Positions 39,270 through 51,600 of a DNA stretch of 64,000 nucleotides are shown piece by piece. Positions within the stretch are counted from its first letter, which is position 1. Each line of letters starts with the position of its first letter. Both the position numbers and the translations under genes were made by a program. This DNA is from Setophaga petechia (lineage: Eukaryota > Chordata > Aves > Passeriformes > Parulidae), in contig JANCRA010000008.1 of assembly GCA_024362935.1 (NCBI GenBank), forward strand, positions 29,630,557 through 29,694,556. The letters run 5' to 3'. Under the pieces are notes generated by a model. That model did no database searches, was not told where the DNA came from, and saw nothing but the letters and a program-made list of their open reading frames with translations.

Positions 39270-39775
39270 GATAGGTGAAGCTGCATATAAATAAATGCCA
39301 GGTGATGGTTAGATCTTGATACAAGACCATTCAGTTTTAAGAAAATATCATCCTATTGCACAATAGGAGTCAAAAGGCAAACCAGGTGTAAGGAATTATA
39401 AGAAAAGAAATAGGGGACAAAATATAAACAATACTATGGCACTGTTTAAATCCAGAGTGGAGTTATACCTATACTGTGTAGAGTCCCAGCACAGATCCTG
39501 ACATCCAGGAGATGGAAAACATCCAGAGGTTTGTAGAAGCTTGAGAAGTATGGATGGAATAGCCTCCATCCAAGTAATAGGCTGGAAAAGAAATGGATGA
39601 GGACAGGGCAGAATAAAATCTTCAGTGGCTTAGAAAATGAGATTAGAAGTGATCACACATAGTCTATTCCTGTGCAAGAGCTCAGGAGTGTGAAGTGGAA
39701 CTGGCAGGTTCAAAGAACAGACAACACATAATGCAGGTGGTGAACTTCCCTGCAAAATGTTGTCCATCCTATGAG
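39270..39775 (+). mobile_element. Ancient CR1/L3-like LINE, 3' end of ORF2
   Basis: Block order matches the C-terminal end of an old CR1/L3-type ORF2: AAAAGGCAAACCAGG, a short basic block reading VRNYKKRNRGQNINNTM, then ALFKSRVELYLYCVE, which corresponds to the family pattern 'LYKSMVRPHLEYCVQ'. Next come GATGGAATAGCCTCC, GGCTGGAAAAG, a degenerate 'aaaatcatgag'-type segment and CTGGCAGGTTCAAA-GAACAGA. Several stops and indels are present. It could belong to the same kind of element as the 28700-30500 tract, but the 9 kb gap contains unrelated sequence and an LTR. Boundaries are approximate. Confidence 0.65.
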
Positions 39776-40351
39776 TTTACATGGGATTAACATAGCAACT
39801 GGGCACACTGATGAAAGAAACAGCTATCTGGTCTTAAATAAGCAGACCTGACCTCACTCTGAAGAAATCATTGTGTGACAGATGACAGAATATTCTAGAG
39901 AGTTGTTTCTATATGCTTGACCCTTTTCAGATTTTTCTCCAAGGGAGGCATGGTTTGGTTGGACTTGAGACAGATTTTTTGAGTACATCTGTTATACACC
40001 TCAGCTATGGAGAGAGGGGATACCCCTGTATTTTTAAGTTCTCTTTGCATTCAATTTTATTTTTATTCTTTATAATTGTTCTCATAGACTAAAGAGAGCA
40101 ATTCTGACAAACTGCAGACAGCATTTTTGAACATTGATAGAAGAATGTTTAGAATGTAATTCTCAACACCAGGTGTCCTGCATTCTTTTCCAAGTATGTC
40201 ACATATTTTTAGATCACTTGATAGTTGTGCTATGATGGGAAAACATATTCTAATATGTCATAAAGAGGAAGATATCTTCAGTGTTTACCCAATTTTTATT
40301 TAATTTGTACAAACTGACTCTTGAAAAAGAAACTGAGGTTAAGAAATTAAA

Positions 40352-40600
40352 TATAGAATTATAGAATCTTTGAGACTGGACTAGATCTCTGGATATTTTC
40401 TGCTCAAAGCAGAGTTACTTAGAGTGCATTGTTCAAGACCATGTCTAATCATATTTTGAGTATATTCAAGAGTGGACTCTCCACAACCTCTCTGGGCAAC
40501 ATGCTACTGTGTTCAACCACCCTCATCATCAAAAAAGCACTTTTTTCTCATGTTTAAATGGTACTTCCTGCATTTCAATTTATGCCTTTTATTTGTTCAT
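40352..40600 (-). mobile_element. CR1 LINE, older 3' end fragment
   Basis: The plus strand begins with the degenerate terminal repeat ATAGAATTATAGAATC, followed by TTGAGACTGGACTAGATCTC, CAAGACCATGTCTAATCA, TCTCCACAACCTCTCTGGGC, CAACCACCCTCATCATC and CTTCCTGCATTTCAATTTAT. This is the reverse complement of the CR1 3' end in order. It is more diverged than the 43.6-kb copy, suggesting an older subfamily. It is 5'-truncated and non-coding. Confidence 0.9.
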
Positions 40601-43600
40601 TGAATACCACTGACAAAAGTCTGGCTTCATCTAGAAATATATAGCTAAAAATTGATCATGAGTGAAGAGACACTGTGTGTGGGAGTGAGACTGTGTTTCT
40701 AAGGCACTAGATTAGTTGGAGATCTAGAATGGTCTTCTTTTGGGGGGGTAATGATATAACTTGAATTTCAGAGTTTAATAATGTTATGAAAGAGATTATG
40801 TGATGTGAAGACTGGCCCCATGTTTCTGTGTTTTGGAATTGGTCCCCAGATTTTTACAAAGACCTTGTGAGAACTTTTTTCATCCCTGCTATTTTCCAGT
40901 TAAAGGCTGGCTAGCTTCATCTGGATTTTGAGATATTTTTTCAGCTGCAAATGGCTAACACAAGAGAGAGAATACCACAGCTATCACTGCATCTCTTTTA
41001 AAATGGTTCATTTGCCTCAGGCTTTAGGATTTAGCTGTAATGAAGATGAAAGATTGATGGCTGACTGCTGACCTACTTTGAGGAAATGAAAGAGCAGGTG
41101 GCATGCTGCTGACTAGGAAAGTAAAAGACTGTACTAAATGCAGAGAAATAAAGCATGGCTGAATAAAGTCTCTTTTAGATCATAGCTTCTTTTCAGTAGC
41201 CCAATACAGAATAATACACATCTGGAAACCTCAAAACCTCTTTTATATCTCTGCATGTGTAAATATATTTAACCTATTTGAAATAGTTATTTTCATTTTA
41301 CATAAGAAGGCTCTATCACTTACTGCTAGGGCTTTGAATCTATCCAACTGTCACAGCATATTGTAGAAACTAATAGGAAAAGCTAGACAAGGCAAATTAC
41401 AAAAAAATGTAAGGCTTAAAGTGTGGCAGATGTTTCTTTCAGTGGTTGCAACAAACTGTTCTCCAAATTTTTTTTAACCTTTGGCAAAAGAGAGGCATGT
41501 TCATCTAAACTCAGAATTAAGGTGCTTCCAACTGTGCGATGGAAGTGTTTAATCATTGTTGTGAACCAGCCCTTCAGAAAAGAGCTGCCACCCTTCAACT
41601 GGGAGCAATGTACTCTACTTTGTGTCAGGAACTTCAGGCATGAAACATGAGAAAGGATTAAAAGAAAAAAACATTTTCAGTTTCTTGGTAGCAGTCTTTT
41701 GTTTCAAGCAAACCAGTAATACCTTGGTAGATGCAGCTGATGTTGACCACCAAATATGTCTGCAGCTTCTCATAACTGATACATTAACAGAGAATGGCAT
41801 GATTTTTTTAAGCTAATTGTTTTCATTAAAAAGCAGCTATCTTCCATGTTTTGGAGCAGGTACAGAAGAAAAGAACTGTATTTTGTACCCAGTGGGAAAA
41901 GGATTGAGCTGCAAGCCCAGAGACTGAGTTGGAAGCAATTATAATCCCTTACAACTTGCATTTCTGCACTTGCAACAGCCCTCATTGATAACTGCAGTGT
42001 CATGCTGACATCCTGAAATGAGAGGAAGTTTCACAAGCTAAGCAGATCCCTCTCTATTCGGCTTCAGATAGCAACATGACCCTGGGATGTCATTTAAGAC
42101 ACCCAATTCTTATTCCTTTTGAGAAGAGTCAAAGGAGTGTGCCATTTGGAGAACAGTCAAAGGTGTGTGGCTCTGACTTTCCCTTCAGTAAATAATTATG
42201 AAGGTCAACTACGTGACAAAAGGCATCTTTGTGTGTCTTTACACTCTTTTCCTTTAACAGAGAGAGTTTATTAGTTTAGTTTATTTAGTTTATTCTTGGG
42301 TGCAAGACATGGGAGATACCAAGCTAGTAGGCTGTCAGTTCTGTAACTGTTACCAAGAACTTTCTTTTCTTAAATTCTGGGAATAAAAATCTGATTTTAT
42401 CATCAGACATTCAGCTCATATTCTAAAACAACTTAGTAACTCATGGTTATTTTTGTCCTGTCTTCCTCTGTTCTGCACCTTTGAAAGAGGAGAAAGCTAG
42501 AGGAATAAAGGGAGGAAGCATGTATGTGTGTATTAGGGAATGTGGGAGTTTATGTGCTGAATCTTTTTTTTTTTTTTTTTTCCTTCCCATCCTGCAAAAC
42601 ATTCTAGTTAGGAGAATACTTACCTTGGGGTTTTCTTTGTATTTTTGGTGGGTACAGGACAGTTGCAGGAACTTTTTCCTTTGTGTACAAATAGTAATAA
42701 GCATTATGTATGTGTATCCTGTAAAGGAAAAAAAGTTAATTTTATAAATCTTTTTTCTCAAAAGAAGTCTGATTTCCAAGTTGTTGTATTAATGCTTATG
42801 GGTGTGGTTTTCTTCGGGTGTAGGAACTGTGCCATCAAGACTCCCTTTTCTCTGGTTTTGATCTGTCACACCAGGTGTCTGATGGCTGTTCTGGTAGCTT
42901 GCACTCCTAGAACCCACCTGATAGACTCTCCATCATTTGTTTGCACCAAATGCAGCTCACCGAGCACAGACCCTTATTGAAACTTTGCATAAAAGCTCTA
43001 GAAATGACATAAAAATTAGTTACTTTTTTAATGTTAGATTTAACACTTATAACAAATTGAAACCTAATATTAGCATTTTAAAAAAAATTTGATCTCAGAA
43101 TCTTTTAGTCTTTCATGAATAATAAGACTGTCTATAAATAATACTGATATAGGAAAAGGAGATGTCCTTTATCTATTGTTCTTGCTTGGAAAAAAAGCAT
43201 GAGAAACAGGAATGAAGGTGGGGGTGACCTAAAGAAGAAAGGTAAGAGGAGAAGAAGATTATTCTTTTGAATCAGAATCCCACAAGCCAGCAAAGAAAGA
43301 AACCAAGGCAAAATATACATGTCTACCAGTGAAAATGCATGTGCCTGGGCATAAATAAGAATCATCTATAAAGAAGATACTGAGATAATTATTTTATTGT
43401 CATAAACACAGACTAAAAACTGGTAGCTGAATAGGTTATTTTTAAAAGGTTAGTGAAGTATAGCCATTAAAATGGTGGGGCTTGGAATGTTTTAGAAGTT
43501 AAAACTATTTTAGTGAAGTTTGTAAGCATAAATTAAAAGATGACTGTAGCCTTAAGAGATCTATTCAGAATGTTCTATGGTGAAGTGATGTCAACATTCG

Positions 43601-43611
43601 TCTGTGTTAGA
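40601..43611 (+). other. Intron stretch without recognised elements
   Basis: AT-rich intron. Visible features are a long T run (about 42564-42581) and scattered A/T homopolymers. No gene or classified repeat was recognised. Confidence 0.55.
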
Positions 43612-43735
43612 AATCATAGAATCATAGAATGGAGGAAGGGGAGGTTGGAGGGGCCTTTAAAGGTCGTCTAGTTCCAAAACCCTGCCATGGGGAGGGACAT
43701 TTTCACAAGACAGGTTTCTCAGAGCCCGTATTTCC
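43612..43735 (-). mobile_element. CR1 LINE, short 3' end fragment
   Basis: The plus strand shows two exact ATCATAGA-type terminal units (AATCATAGAATCATAGAATGG), then GGTTGGAGGGGCCTTTAAAG, GTCGTCTAGTTCC, CCCTGCCATGG and GGGACATTTTCACAAGACAGG. This is the reverse complement of a CR1 terminus of only ~120 bp, heavily 5'-truncated as is usual for CR1. The edge near 43735 is approximate. Confidence 0.93.
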
Positions 43736-45557
43736 CCTAGGTGTCACAGATACAATTTTCCTTTTGTGTAACATTTAAAGGAAATTTACTGCCATTGCTA
43801 CTGAAAGATTTAAGTGACTCACATACGAAGCTGAGAGAATTAAAGTAAAGGTGAATCCTAAGATGGACATACTTTGTGGCATTTCTAAATTGATTTTGAC
43901 CTAACTTACAGCCATTTCGTTTACATCAGAACCCTGGCTGCTATACAGTTATTAATGTAACCTTTTTCTAATTCTGCAAATTTTTCACCATTTTAACTGA
44001 CATATTTTAACTTCTATAAATTAAGCCAGTGATGTTTATTATGCGGACAAGCTACCACTTTCCAAGCTATCAAGTTACCTGTCACAAAAACATTCACTCT
44101 AGGTGGTACAGATTGAAGGATTGCAATCCTGTCTATTAGGTGTATGAATACCTAGATTTGGGTCTATCAGTGTACAGAGATAAACAGTATAACTTGTGAA
44201 AATTCAGTTTTCTTTGGGATTTAGTTTTTACTTTATGTTGTCAATGGAAATATTCATCATAAACAATTTGTGGGATTTGTGATAGGAGTGGTGTGTAAAT
44301 AATCTTTTGGTTGTAATTTGATTACTGTTTGCTCACATTTTTGGTCTCAACACTCCTTTTTCTTTTCCTCCATGTTTTCCTAACTCTTTCAATGAACAGA
44401 ACTGTAGCTTTTCACTTTGATGTATGTCCCTTTTGATTAGGAGATCATCAATTATTTAGATTGTTCCAAACCTTGCAGTCTAATACTTTGAACATAAGAC
44501 TGTAAGTAGAGCATTTTCAAGATCAATGTTTAAAAATAGGTCATGTTTTTCAAGAGATCAGCCAATTCAGTGCTTGAAAATCTGGAAAACCTCCTGATTA
44601 ACATCCAGTATTTGTTAACCTAATATGGACTTGTTTTTAAAACATTAGCTGTATTATTTTCTCCATTTAGAAAAGTCACCTAGCTTAGATACAACATTTA
44701 ATGCCGGTTCTATTATTAACAGTATCTGTTAAAAAACAAGGATAATGGTATTCAAGGGGTTTTGCTGAAGGAAAATAAGGTATTTTCTCAACCTTTTAAA
44801 GGTATCAGTGGTTTGTTTTTTTTTTGCTATGATAATTATTTGGTGCCTGTGCTTCATTATTATTATTAATAGTAATAATAATATTTTGCATTTCTGAAGC
44901 ACTTTTCATCTGCCAACCTCACTTCTTTTTGCAAACAGCTAATTAGACTTCAAAACACAGTAAGTGGTGCTATACCCACTTTTCTGCAGGGCAGTACTGG
45001 AGGGCAAACCATGCTGCCTCTCAGTAGGCAGTCCAGGAAGCTTGAGGGGATGAGTAGGAACCCCCATGAATATGAATTGTGAATTAATATGCCATGAGGC
45101 AAGTTTTTCTGCTTGTTCTGACTAATTAGCTCATGGCCTGATAATGAAAAGGACAGAAAATTCAGACTGTTCCCTGCAACTGCATGCTTAAAAGTTTTCC
45201 TCTTATCTCATTATATATGGCAGTGAAATCATGACAACCACAGAGCTTTTCACAGTAGTTTCATACACCAGAGAGAAGTTCAAAATTTGTTGATTAAATG
45301 GTATTTTCCATCCTAACCTGTACAAGTGGTGATAGTTCTATTTCTTCCAGCTTTGCTTCTTTCGTTTTGTTGTTTTTCAGATGAGTTCTGGCCAAGTGCT
45401 TTCAACCATGTAGCTGCTGATACTTGTCTAGTTTTGGTGTCTCTCCAAGCACTGGCTGTCATGCTCAAGTGTATTAGAAGTGTTTTCTGCACATAAATGC
45501 TGAGAGATAGCTAGTTACATCATCAAACCACAGATTCAGTCAAACATCCTCCTTTAA
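43736..45557 (+). other. Intron stretch between two CR1 copies
   Basis: AT-rich unique sequence containing the ATT/AAT inverted repeat at 44858-44883. Nothing else could be supported. Confidence 0.55.
44858..44883. repeat. ATT/AAT inverted repeat
   Basis: An ATT run is followed by an AAT run, forming an 11-bp perfect stem (44858-44868 with 44873-44883) around a 4-base loop. It is a simple-repeat palindrome with no sign of a gene. Confidence 0.75.
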
Positions 45558-45594
45558 AATAAGGAGGGTGGGAGCAGTGGATACTATCTCTTTA

Positions 45595-46320
45595 CCTCAA
45601 CTTTAGGAGGGCATTTGACACTGTCTGCCATATCCTTATAGAGAAACTGCAGCTGATGATGAGCAGAGAGTGGATTGAAAGGTGAATGGCTGAGACCAGA
45701 GGTGGTGATCAGCAGCACTAAGTCCAGCTGGAGGCCAGGAGGCAGTGGTGTACGCTGTGCTCAGCCCTGTTCAACATCTTCCCTGATGATCTGGATGATG
45801 GAGCAGAGGGTACCCTCAGCAGGGCTCCTGGTGGTGTGTAACTGGGAGGGATGGCCAGTACATAAGGGGATTGTGCTGCCATCCAGATGTTCCTTGAAAG
45901 TCTGGAGAAATGGACTGACAGGAAGCTCAGGCAATTCAACAAAGAGAAATGCCAAGTCCTTCACGCAGGCAGAAACAAGCCTGGGTGCCCTGAGGGCTGA
46001 CCAGGTGGAAGTAGCTCAGCAGAGAAGGACCAGGGCTTCTGGTCGACACCACATCAAATGTGAACCACAAATGTGCCCTTGCCATAAAGGTGGCCAGTGG
46101 AACCCTGAGCTGCATTAGAAAAAGCACTGAGAGCAAGTGAAAGGAGGAGCCTTCCCCTCTACTCACCATTGGTGAGGCCACCCCTGGAGTGCTGTGTCCA
46201 GTTCTGGGCTCCCCAATACAGGAGAGACAGGGACACTTAGGAGAGTCCAATGAATGGCCACAAGATTAAGAAACTGCAGCGTTCTCTTCTGAGGAAAGGC
46301 TGAGAGAGCTGGAACTGTGT
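45595..46320 (+). pseudogene. CR1 ORF2 reverse transcriptase C-terminal remnant
   Basis: A frame near 45602 reads NFRRAFDTVCHILIEKLQL, the RT motif of CR1 (family pattern DFSKAFDTVSH). Further on, FNIFPDDLDDGAEGTLSRA matches the RT palm segment before the catalytic FADD box. The box itself is gone: the reading passes straight into PGGV and a stop (to about 45840). Later pieces (MFLESLEKWTDRKLRQFNKE and [15 protein letters not shown]) match the ORF2 C-terminus in other frames. A 147-codon open frame over part of it (45675-46118) is in the wrong frame and is not a gene. RT activity is lost. Confidence 0.88.
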
Positions 46321-46390
46321 GTAAGTATATATGATATGCATATATTTGTATATGTAACACATGATATACATACAGCTATGTAAATAAATA
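46318..46390. repeat. AT-rich microsatellite expansion inside CR1
   Basis: An irregular series of TATATG, ATATGC, TATATTTG and GATATACATAC units occupies the place where CR1 normally has a short TATATAAATACC sequence. The standard CR1 sequence resumes at TAAATACCTGAAG. Confidence 0.75.
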
Positions 46391-47650
46391 CCTGAAGTGG
46401 GGGGACAAAGGATGGAGCCAGGCCCTTTTTAAAGGCACTCAGTGACAGGACCAGAGGCAGTGAGAAAAACCTGAAACACAGGAGGCTTTTTCTGAACATT
46501 CAGGAAATACATTTTCATTCTGAGGCTGGCTGAGCACTGCCACAGGCTGCCCAGAGACATGGAGGAGGTATTCTCACCCTTGGAGATGTTCAAAAGCTGC
46601 CTGGATATTGTACTGGAAAACCTGCTCTAGGTAGCTCTGCTTGAGCAAGTGGGTTGAACAAGATGACTTCTGGAGAGCCCTGCTACCATAGCCAGTCTGT
46701 GATTCTTTGATTCTGTAAAATAAAAAAGATGGATTTCCTAATACTCTACCTCAGGGCTACTTGGGATTTCCTCTCTGCTACTATTTTTACCTTGGTTTCC
46801 ATGGAGCCAAAGGCAGAGGAGCAGAAGAAATCAAGTAATGAAGCCTACAAGTAGTTTCTTAAGGGAATGAGGAGCTGAATAAGGTAAATTGATATGAAGT
46901 AAAACAGAAACTATTGCTCACCTCACTGAATGCCTGAAAAAATAACAGAAGTATGTCTCTGAATGCAGTACTCTCTGGATTGGTATTTAGCATCAATTTT
47001 TAATATCTTCAATTTTTCCCTATTATATTATTTTTATTACTAGTATCACATTTAAACAGTAACACCATTTAATGCTTTCTGAAATACATTATGGACACAG
47101 AGGGTATTAAGACCAGTAACATGATTTAAGTCTTGTTTTAAAAGGTAACTGAGGCATAGATGGCTGTCCTACACACAAGAGAATTTCAGTGTAATTTTTT
47201 ACTTAGATTTTAAAAAGAAAGTATTCACTGTTCACAAGTAATTGTCCTAGAGACTCAGTGAAGAATCACTGTGATGTGAAATGAAATACATCATTAACAT
47301 AGCAGAAATAGTGAACTTTGTTGTACCTAATATTTAGTATTTGAAAAAGAGTAAGGTAAAAATACTGGTTGAATTTTCTGTTCTTAACAACCAGAGTACA
47401 GAATGTCATTTTGTCATCTGTGTCTCATGAAACAGCTCATCATAGCACATATCATAGACTTTTTTGTCTCTGCCTTTTTTTCTTACCAGTTACACTGCTG
47501 ATTCAGGCCCTGACTCTGCAAGCTATTGTGCACAGCTACCAGCATGTGCTCACTGCCTGAACTGTGGCTTTTCTGAACACGTGCAGTATTCATTTTATGC
47601 CAGATTCTGCATTAAGATATTGGAGATTATTTAGGGAGTGGTGGTGTGGG

Positions 47651-47743
47651 TTTTATTTTCTTTTTTCCTTTTTTCTCTCTTTCTCTCTTTTTTTTTTTTT
47701 TTTGTTTTGTTTTTGTTTTGTTTGGCCTTTTGGTTTTTGTTTA
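47651..47743 (+). repeat. Pyrimidine/T-rich low-complexity tract
   Basis: Long T runs with interspersed C and later G (TTTTC, CTCTTT, TTTTG units) over ~90 bp. Frames through it on both strands are low-complexity (all Phe/Leu or all Lys/Glu) and are not genes. Confidence 0.9.
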
Positions 47744-48599
47744 TTGTATTGCTTGTCATCAAAGAAAATAAGTATTCTGTGGAGAGGGTCCAGGTGAAAG
47801 AGTGTTACTTTAGTGCTCCAAGAATATATTGCTACAGAGGGCAAAAACATTAAGGTGGCATGTTGTAAAGTCACTAACTACTGGGAAAATTCCAATGAGA
47901 GGCTGTTTATCAGAGATTGTAATGTATTATAAGGAAAAGCATTAGGAAACTGGCAAGCAGACCAACTAATTTATTAAGAAGATGTTAAGAACTCAAAAAC
48001 CACTAAGAACCACTGTAATGGAAAATTGCATGGATCATCAAATGGAGACTGTATACGCAGTGAAAACCAGTATTCTACTGATTCTTTATGGACTTACATG
48101 AAATTTGGGTTAAAGTTATTCACTTTATAACACCAGAAAGAGTGACTTATCTCAAGATAATGGCTCCAAGGTCCTCAAGCTACAGAATAACAGTATCCCC
48201 TCATGTGACCTATTTTATGTGGTTTGGCTGGTACAGCTGAACAGCTGCAGTCACTCTGATCTCCTCTCTTAGTTTTGCAGAGAACTGTTGGCTTTGTAGG
48301 GATGACCATTTATCAGGCTAAACCTGAGGTGTCCCTGGGGTAATTCTGATGGAATAGGAGCTACAGCAGTAAGTGATATCACTTCCTGAAAATTATCAGA
48401 GAGTTTTGTTTAGGAAAGCTACATATCCATCTTTTTCTTCTCTTGCTTGTTGTTTTCATGTAACATCTGTCTGTTATCAAGACTTCTTCCCAATATCCAG
48501 CAATATTGGAAATTGAAAAAAAGAATATACTACTGTGTATTGTGACTTTTTAAAATTTTGAAAAGCATTTTTTGCATGTCCATGTTTTGGCAAGAAAAA

Positions 48600-48600
<1 letters not shown>

Positions 48601-48645
<45 letters not shown>
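48601..48645. repeat. (TA)n microsatellite
   Basis: 45 bp of uninterrupted TA dinucleotide (about 22 units), followed by a short T run. Self-complementary, and likely to be length-variable and able to extrude a cruciform. Confidence 0.98.
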
Positions 48646-48649
<4 letters not shown>

Positions 48650-51600
48650 TTTTTTTTCTTTTCATTTATCATTATGGCAATACCTGTGGGTCTCCTGGCT
48701 GGGACACTAGAATGACGAACAGATAAACTTTTGCTAACTTTGCTAAGTATTTATTTTGCAATGCCTAGCCATAAAATACACTGGGTATATACTGACATAA
48801 TTTTTACCCCAAAATTCCTCTGATTGCAGATGTATCTGCTCAATTGCTTCCTGCAGTGTAAAGCAAGTGCAGTGGCACTCAGTGCAGGAACTCAAACTGG
48901 TCACTACTCCTGTCAGAAACTCCCCAGGCTGTGTGCTGTAGTTTATGTGAGGGTGAAATAGATGCTGTCCTGAGAAAGTGTTTTGAAATTACTTGTAGAT
49001 GCCTTCTTATACATGATATAAATATGCTACATGTTTTTTAATTTTTCACAAAGCGCTTTTATTGTAAGACATCTAGCTTGAGGTATTGCTCTTCCCACTT
49101 TTTTTTTTCATTCACCCATTCAGCAATTTATTATGCACCCTGTCAACTTTCAAATCAGATGTCTCCTATCTGCTCCCCTCCTCTCTCCCCTTTTTCCCTC
49201 CTAAACACCTTCTCCTCAGGCATGTAATCAAAGGTTTGGCTCTTTCACTGTTGCCATAAACTGCATCTGCTCCTGAGTCATGTTCTCTGTGGTTGTGGAC
49301 TTTGGTGAGCCAGTGCAATGAGTCTCTTTTAAACTTCTCAGAAAATGTAATTTGGCCTTTTGGGTTGATTACTTGATTTGACCATGAAGGAAGGTGAAAT
49401 CTGAAACTTTCTTCCCTGGATTTTGTTTGCTTTTTTTAGTGGAAAAAAATAATGATAAAAATCCCCTGCCACTAAACTGAAGGAACTGTGGATTTTGTGT
49501 AAATAAGTACTGAAAGGGTGCTGGTTTCCAAGCCTTTCTTCACTTTATAACACTTACAGAGTACATTTCCATCCATCTCAACATACATCTACTCCTTTTG
49601 TATTTTAAGTATCTGATAAAATTGCACCAGAATTGTCTGTTATTTCTTGCTTCCCTCCCAGATCCAACTTGTCCTAAATGAACTTCTATTCCAAAAAAAT
49701 ACAGTCACTAAAGGAGCAGTGAGGTGTGAGGAGAATTGTTTTCCTCTGGACCTGTCAGTCCAGCATTCCTGTTTATTTTGAAACAATCAGATCCTGCAAC
49801 TTTTTTTTTTCTTTTGCTGCACACAGTTTCATGTCTAACAGAAATACAAACTCAAGTACAACCCTGAGTTCCCTAATTCCTGTTGAAACTGATGAGAAAA
49901 TATTGCAGAAATTAGTGTCTGTGAACTGATCCAAATAAGCATTTAAATGTTCTTCTTTCCTCCCCCTCATTCCCTGAGTGCCTCTCTCTCTCTTTTCTCT
50001 TTTCATTCTTTTAGCTGCCTTCTTTCCAGATTACTCCTTTGCTCTTTATTCATTCATTTTTAACCTACTACATCTCTTAACTCAGATTTTGCCATTGGAA
50101 GGTTACTCTTTCAAGGAAAGATGTTTGTTTTTCTCTTCTCTGCTGAGGATATACCTGTTCTTGGTTAACTAGAGTACTTCCTTTTCTCCTGCTGTACCTC
50201 TGCATGCACCAATTTCGCTCAGCTGAGTGTTCCATAATGTGGTTCTACAGAAAAATTATTAGGATCATTGCTACTATTTCTTCCTAACTGTTGGAGTTTT
50301 GAAGTTGGCCATATTGCTAAAAAACAAGCTGTAAGACATATCCCCTGTTTTGTTGCTGAAATATCTATGTCCAATACTGATCAAGTCTTTATCAGCCTTG
50401 GGAACTCTGTTTTCTTTTTCACTTGCCTTCAGTGTGGAACTGGATGTAGTCAACAATGAGGCATAAAGATGTGCACCTATTACTGGGAAGTCACTCTCCT
50501 CACATAATTTTTAAATCTTAAAAATAAAATAGAAATAAAAAGCTAAGAAAATAAATTAATCTTTGGCTAATTAACAATGCATATTCTTAATAGAACTATG
50601 GCATAAATATTCATACATGCAAAAAATTCTTGTTGAGAGAGACTTATAAAAGGGCACCCTTGCCAAAATTGCAGCATCAAAAGTGCATTTTTTGGTGTTG
50701 GAGCATACAAAGCACTTGTTTTTCAGACTGCTCTGCTCAGTGCAGTGGTTCAGTCATATTCAAACCCCACCATTACCATTCTCTGAGGCACTTCACCTGA
50801 AAGCCCTTCCAGCCATTGACAGCTGTCTGACCCAATCGTCACTTCAACTTAAACTTTTATACAAGCTTAACACCTTCCCTGAGCCCTTGATTCATGTGCC
50901 AGCCTTCAAATATGTCTTCTTGTGCTGAAAAAAAACAAAATACAAAATATTTTATCTCCTTTAAACTGAGAACCCCAAAATAAACAGCAGAAAGAAATGT
51001 CTCATATGACAGCCTATCTCCCACAGAAAACAGAGCTGTGAAGTGCGTAGACAGATGGCTTCTGCAGGCAAAGCATATTCTCAATGTGTGATAAATCAGA
51101 TTTTTTATAAATATGCTTGTCTCTTTTTTAAAAAAACTGCTGTTATATAAAGGTTATTATTAACTGTTAAAGAATGGGCTATCGATTTCATCCTCAGTGC
51201 TGAATGGGAGAAGATCATCATTCACTTGAGACTTCTCACTGGCAAGGCTCTCCTGAGAGGCAATCAAGAGTGGTTTGTTCTCCAAAAACTATTCTAGTTT
51301 TGGAAGTGACACACAGATTATACATTTTCAGAGTCAACCACCTTTGATAGTTTTAGCTCCATTATTTCCATTAACATGTATGTTTTTACTATTAGAGTAC
51401 AAACATCTTACACATACGAAAAGGTTTTTCTTCCCTGGAATACAGAATTTCCACTTCTCACTGTTATCTGCTCTTCCCAACAATAGTGAATAAGTGATAT
51501 TTTAGGGTATTACATTTTATAGTGCTTATCTTCTTCCCTTTACTGAAGTTTTCTCTCTTACTGCTGCATATTTTCCATTTATTAAACTTAGCTGTTCACA

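Larger units (their letters stand above)
45558..46717 (+). mobile_element. CR1 LINE, long 3' fragment with ORF2 remnant and 3' UTR
   Basis: A plus-strand CR1 copy of about 1.16 kb that starts inside the reverse transcriptase domain and continues to the terminal repeat (ATTCTTTG ATTCTGTA, 46702-46717). The 3' UTR blocks are clear: GAGGCTGGCTGAGCACTGCC, ACAGGCTGCCCAGAGACATG, GGAGATGTTCAAAAGCTGCC and TGGAAAACCTGCTCTAGGT. Around 46318-46390 the usual short TATATAAATACC stretch is replaced by an expanded AT-rich microsatellite. It is in the same orientation as GABBR2 and has many stops, so it is inactive. Confidence 0.95.

Noticed and set aside
45675..46118. 147-codon open frame on the plus strand
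   Set aside because: It lies wholly inside the CR1 copy, in a different frame from the RT peptides.
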